From Betaproteobacteria bacterium (GTDB lineage: Bacteria > Pseudomonadota > Gammaproteobacteria > Burkholderiales > Ga0077523), in the NCBI GenBank assembly GCA_016125475.1, contig WGLR01000003.1, positions 302,577 through 366,576 of the forward strand: a DNA stretch of 64,000 nucleotides, written 5' to 3'. The position numbers and the translations under genes were made by a program. The notes beneath the pieces were generated by a model. That model was not told where the DNA came from and did not search any database. It saw nothing but the letters and a program-made list of their open reading frames with translations. This document shows, piece after piece, positions 25,053 to 33,554 of the stretch (positions are counted from its first letter, which is position 1; the number at the start of each line of letters is the position of its first letter).

Positions 25053-25062
25053 GTGGCAGAGC

Positions 25063-26532
25063 TTACGCCGCCTTCGTGTCCGGCGTGTGTCGCCAGCCGC
25101 GCGTGCGCGACACGGCATCCTCGAACCGTCGCAGCAGCGAGTCGTCCAGGGGTTCGACGGGGTCCACGACGCGCTCGGGCGGGCCGACGGGAGGCAACGC
25201 GTCGGGGCGCGCGCCGAGGCCCGCACCGATGTATGCGAGCTGGGCGCACCCCAGTCCCGTCAGGTCCGCGCCGGACGGCACGACCACCGTCCTGCGGGAC
25301 GCCCGCGCGAGGAACTCGCAGAAATAGCGGCTGCGCGCGAGCGCACCGTCGATGCTCAGGGTGTCCGCGAGCGGCTGCCCTGCGCCGATCACGCGGACGA
25401 CCTCCGCGCTGCGCAGCGCCACGCCCTCGAGGGCGGAACGCACGAGGTCGCGACGATCGGTGTCGAGCCCGAGGCCGAGCCAGAGGCCTGCCGCGCTGCG
25501 TTCCCAGTAGGGGCACGCGAGTCCGGACAGTGCGGGCACGAACACCACACCGCGTTCCAGCGCGCTCGGCCCGTCGAACCGGTCGAGCTCCGTCTGGTTC
25601 GTGTAGAGGCCGAGGCTGCGCACCCAGTTCAGTGCGGAGCCCGCGTTGAACACGCCGCCGTCGGTCTCGTAGGTCGTCGCGTCACCGAGCTTCCACGCGA
25701 TGGCCGGCAGGACGCCCGGCCAGGCCGGCACGGGTGGTTCGGCCCCGGCGACCGCGGCCACGAAAGCGCCTGAATCGAACGAGATCTTCACCTGCCCCGG
25801 TTCCCGGCAACCGTGGCCGAAGAGCGCCGCCTGCTGGCCGGCCATGCTGGCGGAAAGGGGGATTTCGCGGTTCCGGATCGTTCCGAACGGCCCGGCCGTC
25901 GCGCGAATCTCCGGCAGGAGGTCGAGGGGCACGCCGAACGCGCGGCACAGCTCCGGGTCCCACTGTCCCGTCACGATGTTCATGAGGCCGGTTCTGGACG
26001 CAGTCGTCACGTCCGTGGCGTAGACGCCACAGAGCCGGTCGAGAAAGAAGCTGTCGCTCGTGCCGAGACGCAGCCTGCCGGCACGTGCGAGCGCGCGTGC
26101 GCCCGGCGCGTGATCGAGCAGCCAGCGCAGCTTCGTGGCCGGAAAGAGCGCGTCGAGGGGGACGCCCGCGCGTTCGACCGCAACCGATTCCAGTCCGTCG
26201 GCCCGCAGACGTTCGACCGCCTGGGCGGTGCGCGTGTCCTGCCAGACCAGTGCGTTGTAGAGCGGTTCGCCCGTCTCGGCATTCCAGGCGAGCACGGTTT
26301 CTCCCTGGTTCGCGAGGCCTGCGGCAACGGCTCCGCCGGCATGGCTCAGGCACGCCTCGATGCCGTGCAGGAGTTCGAGCGGGTCGTGCTCGACCCATCC
26401 GGCCTGGGGGTAGAACTGACGATGCTCAAACGCGCACGCGGCCGACAGGGCGCCGTCGGCCGCCAGCCGGAATGCGCGGGTGTTGGTCGTTCCCTGATCG
26501 ATTCCCAGGACAAATGAATGCTTGTTCGTCAT
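25063..26532 (-). CDS. Glycerol-kinase-like FGGY protein with degenerate active site
   Basis: A 489-residue protein clearly built on the glycerol kinase plan: GIDQGTTNTRA at the start, GWVEHDPLEL, NALVWQDTRTA, TKLRWLLDH, TTASRTGLMNI, CPYWERSAAGLWLGL. Yet key residues differ from E. coli GlpK. The NQRET motif is NQGET (Gly77 for Arg83), the Tyr135 position is Leu, the catalytic base Asp245 in GDQQAAL is Gly232 in AGQQAAL, the phosphate loop GTG is DSG, and DGG is DGA. These losses argue against normal glycerol phosphorylation. It is 10 bases upstream of eutB. Because FGGY kinases share the actin-like ATPase fold with EutA, a helper role for the ammonia-lyase is possible but unproved. Confidence 0.82.
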   Translation of the reverse strand: MTNKHSFVLGIDQGTTNTRAFRLAADGALSAACAFEHRQFYPQAGWVEHDPLELLHGIEACLSHAGGAVAAGLANQGETVLAWNAETGEPLYNALVWQDTRTAQAVERLRADGLESVAVERAGVPLDALFPATKLRWLLDHAPGARALARAGRLRLGTSDSFFLDRLCGVYATDVTTASRTGLMNIVTGQWDPELCRAFGVPLDLLPEIRATAGPFGTIRNREIPLSASMAGQQAALFGHGCREPGQVKISFDSGAFVAAVAGAEPPVPAWPGVLPAIAWKLGDATTYETDGGVFNAGSALNWVRSLGLYTNQTELDRFDGPSALERGVVFVPALSGLACPYWERSAAGLWLGLGLDTDRRDLVRSALEGVALRSAEVVRVIGAGQPLADTLSIDGALARSRYFCEFLARASRRTVVVPSGADLTGLGCAQLAYIGAGLGARPDALPPVGPPERVVDPVEPLDDSLLRRFEDAVSRTRGWRHTPDTKAA

Positions 26533-27132
26533 GCGTCGGTGCCCGGTTTGCGCGAACGCAGGATCGTGGGGCACGAAAGACCGGGCCCGGGTCCCTGCGA
26601 ATGTGGGCGATCTTAAGGACCGGCTCCGACTCGAGTTTGGTGTTAGATCAAACATTGGTGGATTGGGGGAGGGAGGGGCCGGCGTCCGGTGACGGGCCGA
26701 TGTCGTCGACCGGCGACTCCGCGGTTCGGGCGGGTCCCGGCTGCACCGGGGTCGTGCGGGAATTCGGCCCATTTCTCCTCCGGACCGTCGCGATCGTCGG
26801 GGCCGGTGACCGTCGTGCGCGCCGGCGGGCGCCTGTTTTTCCGGGGGTTTGTGCACGCCCCGGCGCGGCTGCGCCGGTCCGTGCTGCGCTGCGGGCCGGA
26901 GGATGTGCGGCCCGCCTCCGGAGCCGAACGCGCCGTCCGGAGGCGGCGCGAGTGCGCCTCCCGCGGAAGAGAGGCGTTGCCGATGAGTGACGGACTCGCC
27001 TTCGGTCGGCGGGGCCTCGCCCCGGCAAGCGCGCGCAGTCAACGACTTGCGCGAGGAGGTCGGGAAGTTGCTGTGCGTCCGTGCACAGGCACGGCGGAGG
27101 GCGCCGGCCGACTCGCATCACGGGGGAACCGC
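26533..27132. promoter_or_regulatory. 600-base divergent gap with a small inverted repeat
   Basis: No gene is supported here. GTTTG (26635-26639) and CAAAC (26649-26653) form an inverted repeat inside the only AT-richer patch, about 100 bases before the FGGY-eutBC operon and a plausible operator/promoter zone. A run of G-tracts follows (about 26664-26678). I looked for a cobalamin riboswitch before the B12-dependent eut genes and saw no B12-box-like segment. Confidence 0.35.
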
Positions 27133-28443
27133 ATGGCATGGACGGAGGCAGACGCAGCACACCTCCTGCGACGCGCCGGCTTCGGCGGCTCGCTCGAGGA
27201 CGTGTCGCGCCTGCACGCGCTCGGACGTCGCGGGGCGGTCGAAGCGCTCGTCGACTACGCGTCCACGCCCGACACGGTCTGGGACGACGAGAACCCGTAC
27301 GGATTCCCGGACGTGATCGGCGAATGGAACGGCGTGCGGCTGAGCCTGCTCTACCAGATGTTCACGTCGAGGCGTCCGCTCGAGGCGAGGCTTCTCTGGT
27401 TCTGGCACTCGCATTTCACGACGGCGCACTCCGTGGTCGGCAACGTGCTGCTGCGGCGCCAGATGGACACGTGGCGCGCGCACGCGACCGGACGCTTCGA
27501 GACATTCCTGGACGCGATGTACCGTGACGGTGCCATGCTCGTGTACCTGAACGGCTCCTACAGCAGCCGGGTGCAACCGAACGAGAACTTCGCGCGCGAG
27601 GTCCAGGAGCTCTACACGACCGGCACCGGTTCCTATGACGAATCCGACGTGCGATCCGCCGCCCGCGCCTTTACGGGGTGGGTGGTCTCGTGGCCCGCAC
27701 GGGACGTCTCCTTCGATGCGTCCCGCTTCGACGACACGCCCAAGACGTTTCGCGGACAGACGGGAAACCTGGATGGCAGCGACATCATGCGCATCCTCGC
27801 GCGGCAGCCGGAAACCGCGCGTCACGTCTGCGCGAAGCTCTATCGGGCCTTCGTGAGCGAGCGGGTCAACCTGATCGACGTCACGCGCCTCGCGCGGCGG
27901 TGGCACGAGACCGACGGAAACATCCGTGCCGTGCTGCTCGCACTGTTCGATCTGCCGAGCTTCTGGGATCCGCGCGTGCGCGGATTCGTGTTCAAGACGC
28001 CCCTCGAATTCTGCTTCGGGCTCGCCCAGCGTCTCGGGATCGCGCTCGATCGCGACAGGATGTCCAGCATCCTGTGGATGAGCGCGCAGATGGGGCAGGC
28101 CCCGTTCGACCCGCCGAACCCCGCCGGCTACCCGGGCGGCCTCGCGCTGACCGGGGCCGGCATGCTGCTCGCGCGCACGCGTGCGGCGCACGTGCTCGTG
28201 AACGGCTGGGCGAACGAGGATGGCATCGCGCGTCTCGTGGAAGGTGTTCCGACCCCCGCGAGCCCGGCGACGCTCATGAGCACCGTCGCGACGAGGCTGG
28301 GGATCGACGGGCTCGAGGCGACGACGCGCGACGCGATCGCGAAGTACCTCGGCGCCTCGCCGGTCACGAGCGCGAGGCTCCTGCACGCGGCACGGGGCAC
28401 CGCCTTCCTTCTCGCGTGCAGTCCGGACTATCAGGTGATGTGA
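27133..28443 (+). CDS. DUF1800 family protein
   Basis: A 436-residue DUF1800 protein. Family marks: AAHLLRRAGFGGS at the N-terminus, LLWFWHSHFTT, QMDTWRAHATGRFETFLDAMYRDGAMLVYLNG, PNENFAREVQELYTTG, DVRSAARAFTGW, FDPPNPAGYPGG. The ATG at 27133 follows GGGGGAA. No signal peptide is visible on this start. DUF1800 and DUF1501 proteins are nearly always adjacent, and the partner starts 13 bases downstream. The pair is thought to act in export or handling of surface or extracellular material, but the biochemical role is unknown. Confidence 0.88.
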   Translation: MAWTEADAAHLLRRAGFGGSLEDVSRLHALGRRGAVEALVDYASTPDTVWDDENPYGFPDVIGEWNGVRLSLLYQMFTSRRPLEARLLWFWHSHFTTAHSVVGNVLLRRQMDTWRAHATGRFETFLDAMYRDGAMLVYLNGSYSSRVQPNENFAREVQELYTTGTGSYDESDVRSAARAFTGWVVSWPARDVSFDASRFDDTPKTFRGQTGNLDGSDIMRILARQPETARHVCAKLYRAFVSERVNLIDVTRLARRWHETDGNIRAVLLALFDLPSFWDPRVRGFVFKTPLEFCFGLAQRLGIALDRDRMSSILWMSAQMGQAPFDPPNPAGYPGGLALTGAGMLLARTRAAHVLVNGWANEDGIARLVEGVPTPASPATLMSTVATRLGIDGLEATTRDAIAKYLGASPVTSARLLHAARGTAFLLACSPDYQVM

Positions 28444-28455
28444 GGAACCCGGGTG

Positions 28456-29679
28456 ATGACGACGAACCGCATACGCCGACGCATCCTGCGCGCTGCCGCG
28501 GGCTCGATGGGGCTGGGCGCATTGCCCGGTCTCCAGGCCCTGCGGACGGCACGGGCGGGATCGGCGGCACCGGGGAACGTGCTCGTGTGCGTGCATCTGC
28601 GCGGCGGCAACGACACGCTCAACACGGTCGTGCCTCACGCGGACCCCGCCTATCGGGCCGTGCGGGGCGCACTCGCGCTGCCCAGGGAACGGCTGCACGT
28701 GCTCGACGAGCACAACGCACTCCATCCCGCGCTGTCCCGGCTCAAGACACTGTGGGACCGACGGGCCCTCGCCATCGTGCACGGCGTCGGCTATCCCGAC
28801 TTCGACTACTCGCACTTCCAGGCCACGAGCATCTACGAGAGCGGAGATCCCAGACGCAGTGCCCGCAGCGGATGGCTGGGGCGGGCGCTGGACGTCGTGA
28901 CGGCCGGCGAGAGTGCGGACGACGTGCTCACGGGGTGGTCGTCGAGCAATTCGCCACTGGCTTCGCTGAGCGGACAGAGTTTCGCCGCACCGCAACTGCC
29001 GTCGTCGGCCGAGCGTTTCGTGCTGCCCTCCTGGGGTGCCCAGCAGCAGGCGCTTCGTGAACTGCTCGCGCCGGGCATGTCGGGCCGAAACCTCTTCCAC
29101 GACGCGTTCGCACGTCACTGCGAGAGCGCTCTCGGCGCGCTGGATCTGGTCCGGGAGGCGGGCCTGCTCGCGACGGTATCGCAGTATCCGGACGGTGTCT
29201 TCGCGGACCGTCTCCGGTTCGCGGTCCAGCTTCTGCGGCGGGACGAGAACGTGCGCGTGATCGCGCTCGAGCAGGGTGCCTACGACACCCACAAGAACCA
29301 GCTCATCACGCACCAGGAGAGTCTGGCGGAACTCGACGCCGGGATCGGCGCGTTCGTCGACGACCTCGTCGCGAACGGCCTGCAGGACCGGGTGCTCGTC
29401 CTGCTCTGGAGCGAATTCGCGCGACGCGTGGCCCCGAATGCGTCGGCGGGGACGGATCACGGGTCGGCGCAGGCCATGCTGCTGGTCGGCTCCGGCGTGC
29501 GCGGGGGCATCGTCGGCAAGAGCCCCCGGCCCGCACCCGAGTTTCTCGTGGACGGCGGCAACCTGCCGATGCAGGCGGATTTCCGCCGGCTCTACGCGAC
29601 CCTGCTCGACGGCTGGCTGGGTGTCGACTCGCGCGTGGTGCTGGACGGCAGATTCGCGCATCTGGGCGTCCTGGCCTGA
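28456..29679 (+). CDS. DUF1501 family protein with twin-arginine signal
   Basis: A 407-residue DUF1501 protein, related in fold to sulfatases/phosphatases. The N-terminus has a twin-arginine signal (IRRRILRAAAGSMGLGALPG) and a likely cleavage near ARAG, so it should be exported folded, perhaps with bound metal. Core segments: VLVCVHLRGGNDTLNTVVP, HPALSRLKTLWDRRALAIVHGVGYPD, WSEFARRVAPNASAGTDHGSAQAMLLVG. The start is ATG 28456, with GAGGAA (28442-28447) upstream; a GTG at 28453 is an alternative. It is coupled to the DUF1800 gene and followed by a PEP-CTERM protein gene. Confidence 0.88.
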   Translation: MTTNRIRRRILRAAAGSMGLGALPGLQALRTARAGSAAPGNVLVCVHLRGGNDTLNTVVPHADPAYRAVRGALALPRERLHVLDEHNALHPALSRLKTLWDRRALAIVHGVGYPDFDYSHFQATSIYESGDPRRSARSGWLGRALDVVTAGESADDVLTGWSSSNSPLASLSGQSFAAPQLPSSAERFVLPSWGAQQQALRELLAPGMSGRNLFHDAFARHCESALGALDLVREAGLLATVSQYPDGVFADRLRFAVQLLRRDENVRVIALEQGAYDTHKNQLITHQESLAELDAGIGAFVDDLVANGLQDRVLVLLWSEFARRVAPNASAGTDHGSAQAMLLVGSGVRGGIVGKSPRPAPEFLVDGGNLPMQADFRRLYATLLDGWLGVDSRVVLDGRFAHLGVLA

Positions 29680-29711
29680 ACATGGCGGCGCGCGACGGGA
29701 GGAGGATATCG

Positions 29712-30362
29712 GTGGAGAACGGTGTTCGAATGGTGTGGGCCGGGCTTTTCCTGGCGTTCGCGTCCGCCTGCGCACGTGCGACCGTCATCGACTTCGAGAC
29801 GCTTGCTCACGACGACGACTCCGTGGTGTCGATACGGTCGTTCGAGCACGACGGCTACCGCTTCACGAGCGACATCGACCCCGTGCTCGCGGACACGGCA
29901 TTCGGCAGCTGGGGCACGCTGGCGCCGGATTTCAACGGCTCCACGGCGCTGTTCAATTCGTTCGCGGGCGCGGCGACCACGCTGTCCCGCGTCGACGACC
30001 GTCCGTTCAGGCTCGCGGCCATGTCCGTCGGTCCGCTCGTGGCGGGCATCGGCGGGTCGGTCACCTTCGTGGGAGACCTCGCGACCGGAGGGCAGGTCTC
30101 CCGGACCGTCGATTTCGGCCCGGATCTCGCGCCGGTGCAGGTGGCCTTCGATGCGGCCTTCTCGGGCCTGTCCGAGGTCTCGTGGGTTCAGGAAAGTGCC
30201 GTGCAGGCTCACCAGTTCGACGACGTCGTGGTCTACGACGTCCCGGCCGTCCCCGAGGTCGCGACCGCCTCCCTGCTCTTCGGCGGACTGTGCACGCTCG
30301 CGTTGCTGGGCTCGCGCCGGGGGCGACGGCGCGTGTCCGTTTCGAGTCACGTCCTCCCGTGA
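29712..30362 (+). CDS. PEP-CTERM-type exported protein
   Basis: A 216-residue secreted protein. I use the GTG at 29712, since GGGAGGAGG (29697-29705) sits six bases upstream and the product then begins with a clean signal peptide ending ARAT; an ATG at 29682 in the same frame lacks a site. The mature part starts VIDFETL and is rich in Asp, Ser, Gly and Phe, typical of surface beta-rich PEP-CTERM cargo. The C-terminus is VPEVATASLLFGG, a hydrophobic stretch, then SRRGRRR, a variant of the PEP-CTERM sorting tail with Val for the usual second Pro. Processing would need an EpsH/exosortase elsewhere. It follows the DUF1501 gene. Confidence 0.78.
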   Translation: MENGVRMVWAGLFLAFASACARATVIDFETLAHDDDSVVSIRSFEHDGYRFTSDIDPVLADTAFGSWGTLAPDFNGSTALFNSFAGAATTLSRVDDRPFRLAAMSVGPLVAGIGGSVTFVGDLATGGQVSRTVDFGPDLAPVQVAFDAAFSGLSEVSWVQESAVQAHQFDDVVVYDVPAVPEVATASLLFGGLCTLALLGSRRGRRRVSVSSHVLP

Positions 30363-30370
30363 GGGCCGTG

Positions 30371-30407
30371 CCCGCCCGCGACGAGTCCGGCTGTCGTCGC
30401 GGGCGGG
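30371..30407. terminator. Perfect 14-bp hairpin between convergent PEP-CTERM and SDR genes
   Basis: CCCGCCCGCGACGA (30371-30384), a 9-base loop, then the exact complement (30394-30407). It lies 8 bases after the PEP-CTERM stop and 34 bases before the SDR stop on the other strand. No T-run. Confidence 0.55.
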
Positions 30408-30441
30408 AAGTCGGTCCCGCCACGACCGACGGCGCACGGGG

Positions 30442-31308
30442 TCAGGTCTGCGTGCGCGGCTGTGGTCTTGACGTGTCCGTGGGCGAGCGCTCCAGCAGGA
30501 TGTCCTGCATCCTCGTTTCGATCGCGCCCTTGATCTTCGGGTGGGTGATGACGTAGAAGCGCTCGTCGCGGATCGCGTCGAACACCATGTCCGCGACCTG
30601 TTCCGCGGTGATCCGCCCCGAATGGACCGCGTGCCGCAGGGCCTCCTCGCGGGCGACCTCGTCGGCCGACTTCTCGCGGGCCGGATTGGACAGCGCATCC
30701 GGGCGGTTCCGTTCCGAGTCGGCGATGCCGGTCGGCACGTACGCGGGGCACAGCACGGATGCGCGGACCTTGTCGGTCTTCGCGGCCAGATCGTGGTGCA
30801 GGCACTCGGTCATGGTCACCACGGCGTGCTTGGACACGCAGTAGATGCCCATGCCGGGCGGCGAGAGCAGACCCGCCACCGACGCCGTGTTCACGATGTG
30901 GGCGGGCTCCGCCTGCTGCAGCAGGAAGGGCACGAAGCTGCGCAGGCCGTGAATGACGCCGTAGACGTTGACGCCGAGACACCACTGCCAGTCCTCGAGC
31001 GTGTTCTCCCAGACGAGTCCGCCCGGCGCGACGCCCGCGTTGTTGCAGAGGACGTGCACGGCGCCGAATCGCGCGACCGCGGCGTCGCGCAGCGCATCGA
31101 CGTCCGGCTGGCGCGACACGTCGCAGGCAACGCCGAGCACGGGAACCCCCGCTTCCTCGAACGAGGCCACCGCGCCGTCGAGTGCGTCGCGCTGGACGTC
31201 GCCGAGCACGATGCGCATGCCTTCCCGCGCGAAACGCCTGGCCATGGCGAGCCCGAGCCCGCTCGCGCCCCCGGTGATCACTGCCACACGACCCTCGAAA
31301 TCCTGCAT
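30442..31308 (-). CDS. Short-chain dehydrogenase/reductase
   Basis: A 288-residue classical SDR using NAD(P). The cofactor motif TGGASGLG (about 13-20), the NNAG motif (about 90-93) and the catalytic Ser...YCVSK (Tyr and Lys about 157-161) are intact. The start ATG follows GGGAG. The C-terminal region is Arg/Pro-rich. It is divergent from the phosphotransferase gene and may share regulation with the acyl-CoA catabolic genes there. Relatives oxidise hydroxyacyl or alcohol substrates; the substrate is not readable. Confidence 0.9.
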   Translation of the reverse strand: MQDFEGRVAVITGGASGLGLAMARRFAREGMRIVLGDVQRDALDGAVASFEEAGVPVLGVACDVSRQPDVDALRDAAVARFGAVHVLCNNAGVAPGGLVWENTLEDWQWCLGVNVYGVIHGLRSFVPFLLQQAEPAHIVNTASVAGLLSPPGMGIYCVSKHAVVTMTECLHHDLAAKTDKVRASVLCPAYVPTGIADSERNRPDALSNPAREKSADEVAREEALRHAVHSGRITAEQVADMVFDAIRDERFYVITHPKIKGAIETRMQDILLERSPTDTSRPQPRTQT

Positions 31309-31418
31309 CCCGATGCTCCCGAAACGTGAGCGGGGCAGTCTACCAGCCGGCCCGGGGCCACGTTGGCGGACGCATTGGACGGGGTGTATCCTCGACCTCC
31401 CCGTCGCAGGTCTCGATC

Positions 31419-32480
31419 ATGAACGAAGAATTCACCGGCACGATGCCGGTCCAGGAGAAACACAGCTTCGACGTCGGCGCGCTCGCTGCCTACATGCGGG
31501 AGCACGTCGAGGGCTTCTCGGGAGAGCTGACCGTCGAGCAGTTCAAGGGTGGTCAGTCGAACCCCACCTTCATGCTGTCCGCCGGCGGAAGGCGTTACGT
31601 GCTGCGGCGCAAGCCCCCCGGCAAGCTGCTGCCTTCGGCGCACGCCGTCGACCGGGAATACCGGGTGTTGCGTGCGCTCCACGGCACCGACGTGCCGGTC
31701 GCGAAACCGCACGTGCTCTGCGACGACGAGTCCGTGATCGGCACCATGTTCTACATCATGGATTTCGTCGACGGGCGCGTGCTCTGGGATCCCTCCCTGC
31801 CCGGCATGTCCGCGCCCGGGCGGCGCGCCATCTTCGACGAGCTGAACCGCGTGATGGCCGCGCTGCACTGCATCGACCATCAGGCCGTCGGGCTCGGCGA
31901 CTACGGCAGGCCCGGGAGCTACCTGGAGCGCCAGATCGGCCGGTGGACGAAGCAGTACCGCGCCTCCGAGACGGAGAAGATCGAGGCGATGGAGAACCTG
32001 ATCGAGTGGCTGCCGCGCAACATCCCGCCTGCCGAGGAAACCACGCTCGTGCACGGAGACTACCGCCTCGACAACGTGATCTTCCATCCGACGGAGCCGA
32101 GAATCCTCGCCGTGCTGGACTGGGAGCTCTCGACGCTCGGGCATCCGGTCGCGGACTTCGCGTATCACTGCATGACGTGGCGGCTCACCGGTGCGGAGTT
32201 CCGCGGCATGAAGGGCTTCGATTTCGCGGCGCTCGGCATTCCGGAGGAAGACGAATACGTGGCGATGTACTGCCGGCGGACGGGGCGCACCGGGATCCCC
32301 GACTGGGACTTCTACATCGCATACAACATGTTCCGGCTCGCGGGCATCCTGCAGGGCATCATGGGTCGTGTCGTGGCCGGCACCGCGTCCAGCCAGCACG
32401 CGATCGAATCCGGCAAGCGCGCACGCCCGATGGCCGAGGCCGGCTGGCGAGAGGTCGAGAACCTGCTCGCGAAGAAGTGA
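31419..32480 (+). CDS. Phosphotransferase family protein, ACAD10/11-like
   Basis: A 353-residue aminoglycoside-phosphotransferase-fold kinase of the type fused to or co-encoded with acyl-CoA dehydrogenases (ACAD10/11-like), which phosphorylate hydroxyacyl substrates. The catalytic loop is VHGDYRLDNVIFHP (about 208-221) and the metal-binding site is VLDWELSTLGHPVADFAYH. The N-terminal lobe has GGQSNPTFMLSAGGRRYVLRRKPPG, with the ATP Lys. ATG 31419 is used; the frame continues upstream without coding character. It starts a plus-strand run with a quinone oxidoreductase, a GST and an acyl-CoA ligase. Soluble. Confidence 0.87.
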   Translation: MNEEFTGTMPVQEKHSFDVGALAAYMREHVEGFSGELTVEQFKGGQSNPTFMLSAGGRRYVLRRKPPGKLLPSAHAVDREYRVLRALHGTDVPVAKPHVLCDDESVIGTMFYIMDFVDGRVLWDPSLPGMSAPGRRAIFDELNRVMAALHCIDHQAVGLGDYGRPGSYLERQIGRWTKQYRASETEKIEAMENLIEWLPRNIPPAEETTLVHGDYRLDNVIFHPTEPRILAVLDWELSTLGHPVADFAYHCMTWRLTGAEFRGMKGFDFAALGIPEEDEYVAMYCRRTGRTGIPDWDFYIAYNMFRLAGILQGIMGRVVAGTASSQHAIESGKRARPMAEAGWREVENLLAKK

Positions 32481-32534
32481 ATCGAGCGGGCGGCGCGCCG
32501 CGACCGCCCCGATCCCCGAAACGATGGAGTACCG

Positions 32535-33515
32535 ATGAAAGCAGTGCTGTGCAAGAAGCTCGGGCCGCCCGATGCGCTGGTGGTCGAGGACGTGCCGTCC
32601 CTGTCGCCGCGCGCGGGTCAGGTGGTGGTCGCCGTGAAGGCGGCCGGCGTGAATTTTCCGGACACCCTGATCATCCAGGGCCGCTACCAGTTCAAGCCCG
32701 AGCCGCCCTTCTCGCCGGGTGGCGAGGTGGCCGGCGTCGTGAAGGCGATCGGCGAGGGCGTCACGACCGTGAAGCCCGGCGATCGGGTGATCGCGGCCGC
32801 GACGTGGGGCGGATTCGCCGAGGAGATGGTGGCGGACGCCGAGCGTCTGGTGCCGATGCCCGACGACATGGACTTCGTTCCCGCGTCCGCGTTCATCCTG
32901 ACCTACGGCACCTCGTATCACGCCCTGCGCGACCGCGGGAACCTGCAGCCCGGCGAGACGCTCCTCGTGCTCGGTGCCTCCGGCGGCGTCGGTCTCGCGG
33001 CGGTGCAGATCGGGAAGGCCATGGGCGCGAAGGTGATCGCCGCGGCGTCGAGCGAGGCGAAGCTCGACGTGTGCCGCCGCAACGGCGCGGACGAGGTGAT
33101 CAACTACGGCGAAGAGGACCTGCGGAGCCGCATCAAGCAAATCACGGGCGGGAAAGGCGTGGACGTCGTCTACGATCCCGTCGGCGGTCCCTACTCGGAG
33201 CCGGCACTGCGCGACATGGCCTGGAACGGTCGTTTCCTGGTGGTGGGGTTCGCGGCCGGTGACATCCCGAAGATTCCGCTCAACCTGGCACTCCTGAAAG
33301 GGTGTTCGATCGTCGGCGTGTTCTGGGGCGCCTTCACGCGCACCGAGCCTGAGCACAACCGGCGCAACAACGCCGAACTGATGGGGATGTACTCGAAGGG
33401 GCTCGTTCGGCCGCACATCCACGCGACGTACCCGCTCGAGCGCGCCGCGGAGGCGCTCACCGAGGTGATGAACAAGCGCGTGAGCGGCAAGATCGTGCTC
33501 GTGACCGGCGACTGA
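32535..33515 (+). CDS. NADPH:quinone oxidoreductase (zinc-free MDR)
   Basis: A 326-residue medium-chain dehydrogenase/reductase. The NADP-binding motif GASGGVGLAAVQIGKAMG (about 147-164) and PGGEVAGVVKAIGEGV (about 60-75) are intact; the structural and catalytic zinc cysteines are absent, as in quinone oxidoreductases. GGAG sits six bases before the ATG. Position between the phosphotransferase and GST genes suggests a reductase step or aldehyde/enone detoxification in the same catabolic run. Confidence 0.92.
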   Translation: MKAVLCKKLGPPDALVVEDVPSLSPRAGQVVVAVKAAGVNFPDTLIIQGRYQFKPEPPFSPGGEVAGVVKAIGEGVTTVKPGDRVIAAATWGGFAEEMVADAERLVPMPDDMDFVPASAFILTYGTSYHALRDRGNLQPGETLLVLGASGGVGLAAVQIGKAMGAKVIAAASSEAKLDVCRRNGADEVINYGEEDLRSRIKQITGGKGVDVVYDPVGGPYSEPALRDMAWNGRFLVVGFAAGDIPKIPLNLALLKGCSIVGVFWGAFTRTEPEHNRRNNAELMGMYSKGLVRPHIHATYPLERAAEALTEVMNKRVSGKIVLVTGD

Positions 33516-33554
33516 CAGCCACTGCCACGTTTCGGGACTCCAGGGGGAATTCGC

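Noticed and set aside
26533..27132. Cobalamin riboswitch before the B12-dependent eut operon
   Set aside because: No B12-box-like sequence or fitting hairpin is present on the minus strand; only a small inverted repeat is seen.
26689..27132. Upstream extension of the DUF1800 protein
   Set aside because: The frame is open but encodes Arg/Ala/Gly-rich text unlike the family, and a ribosome-binding site supports the ATG at 27133.
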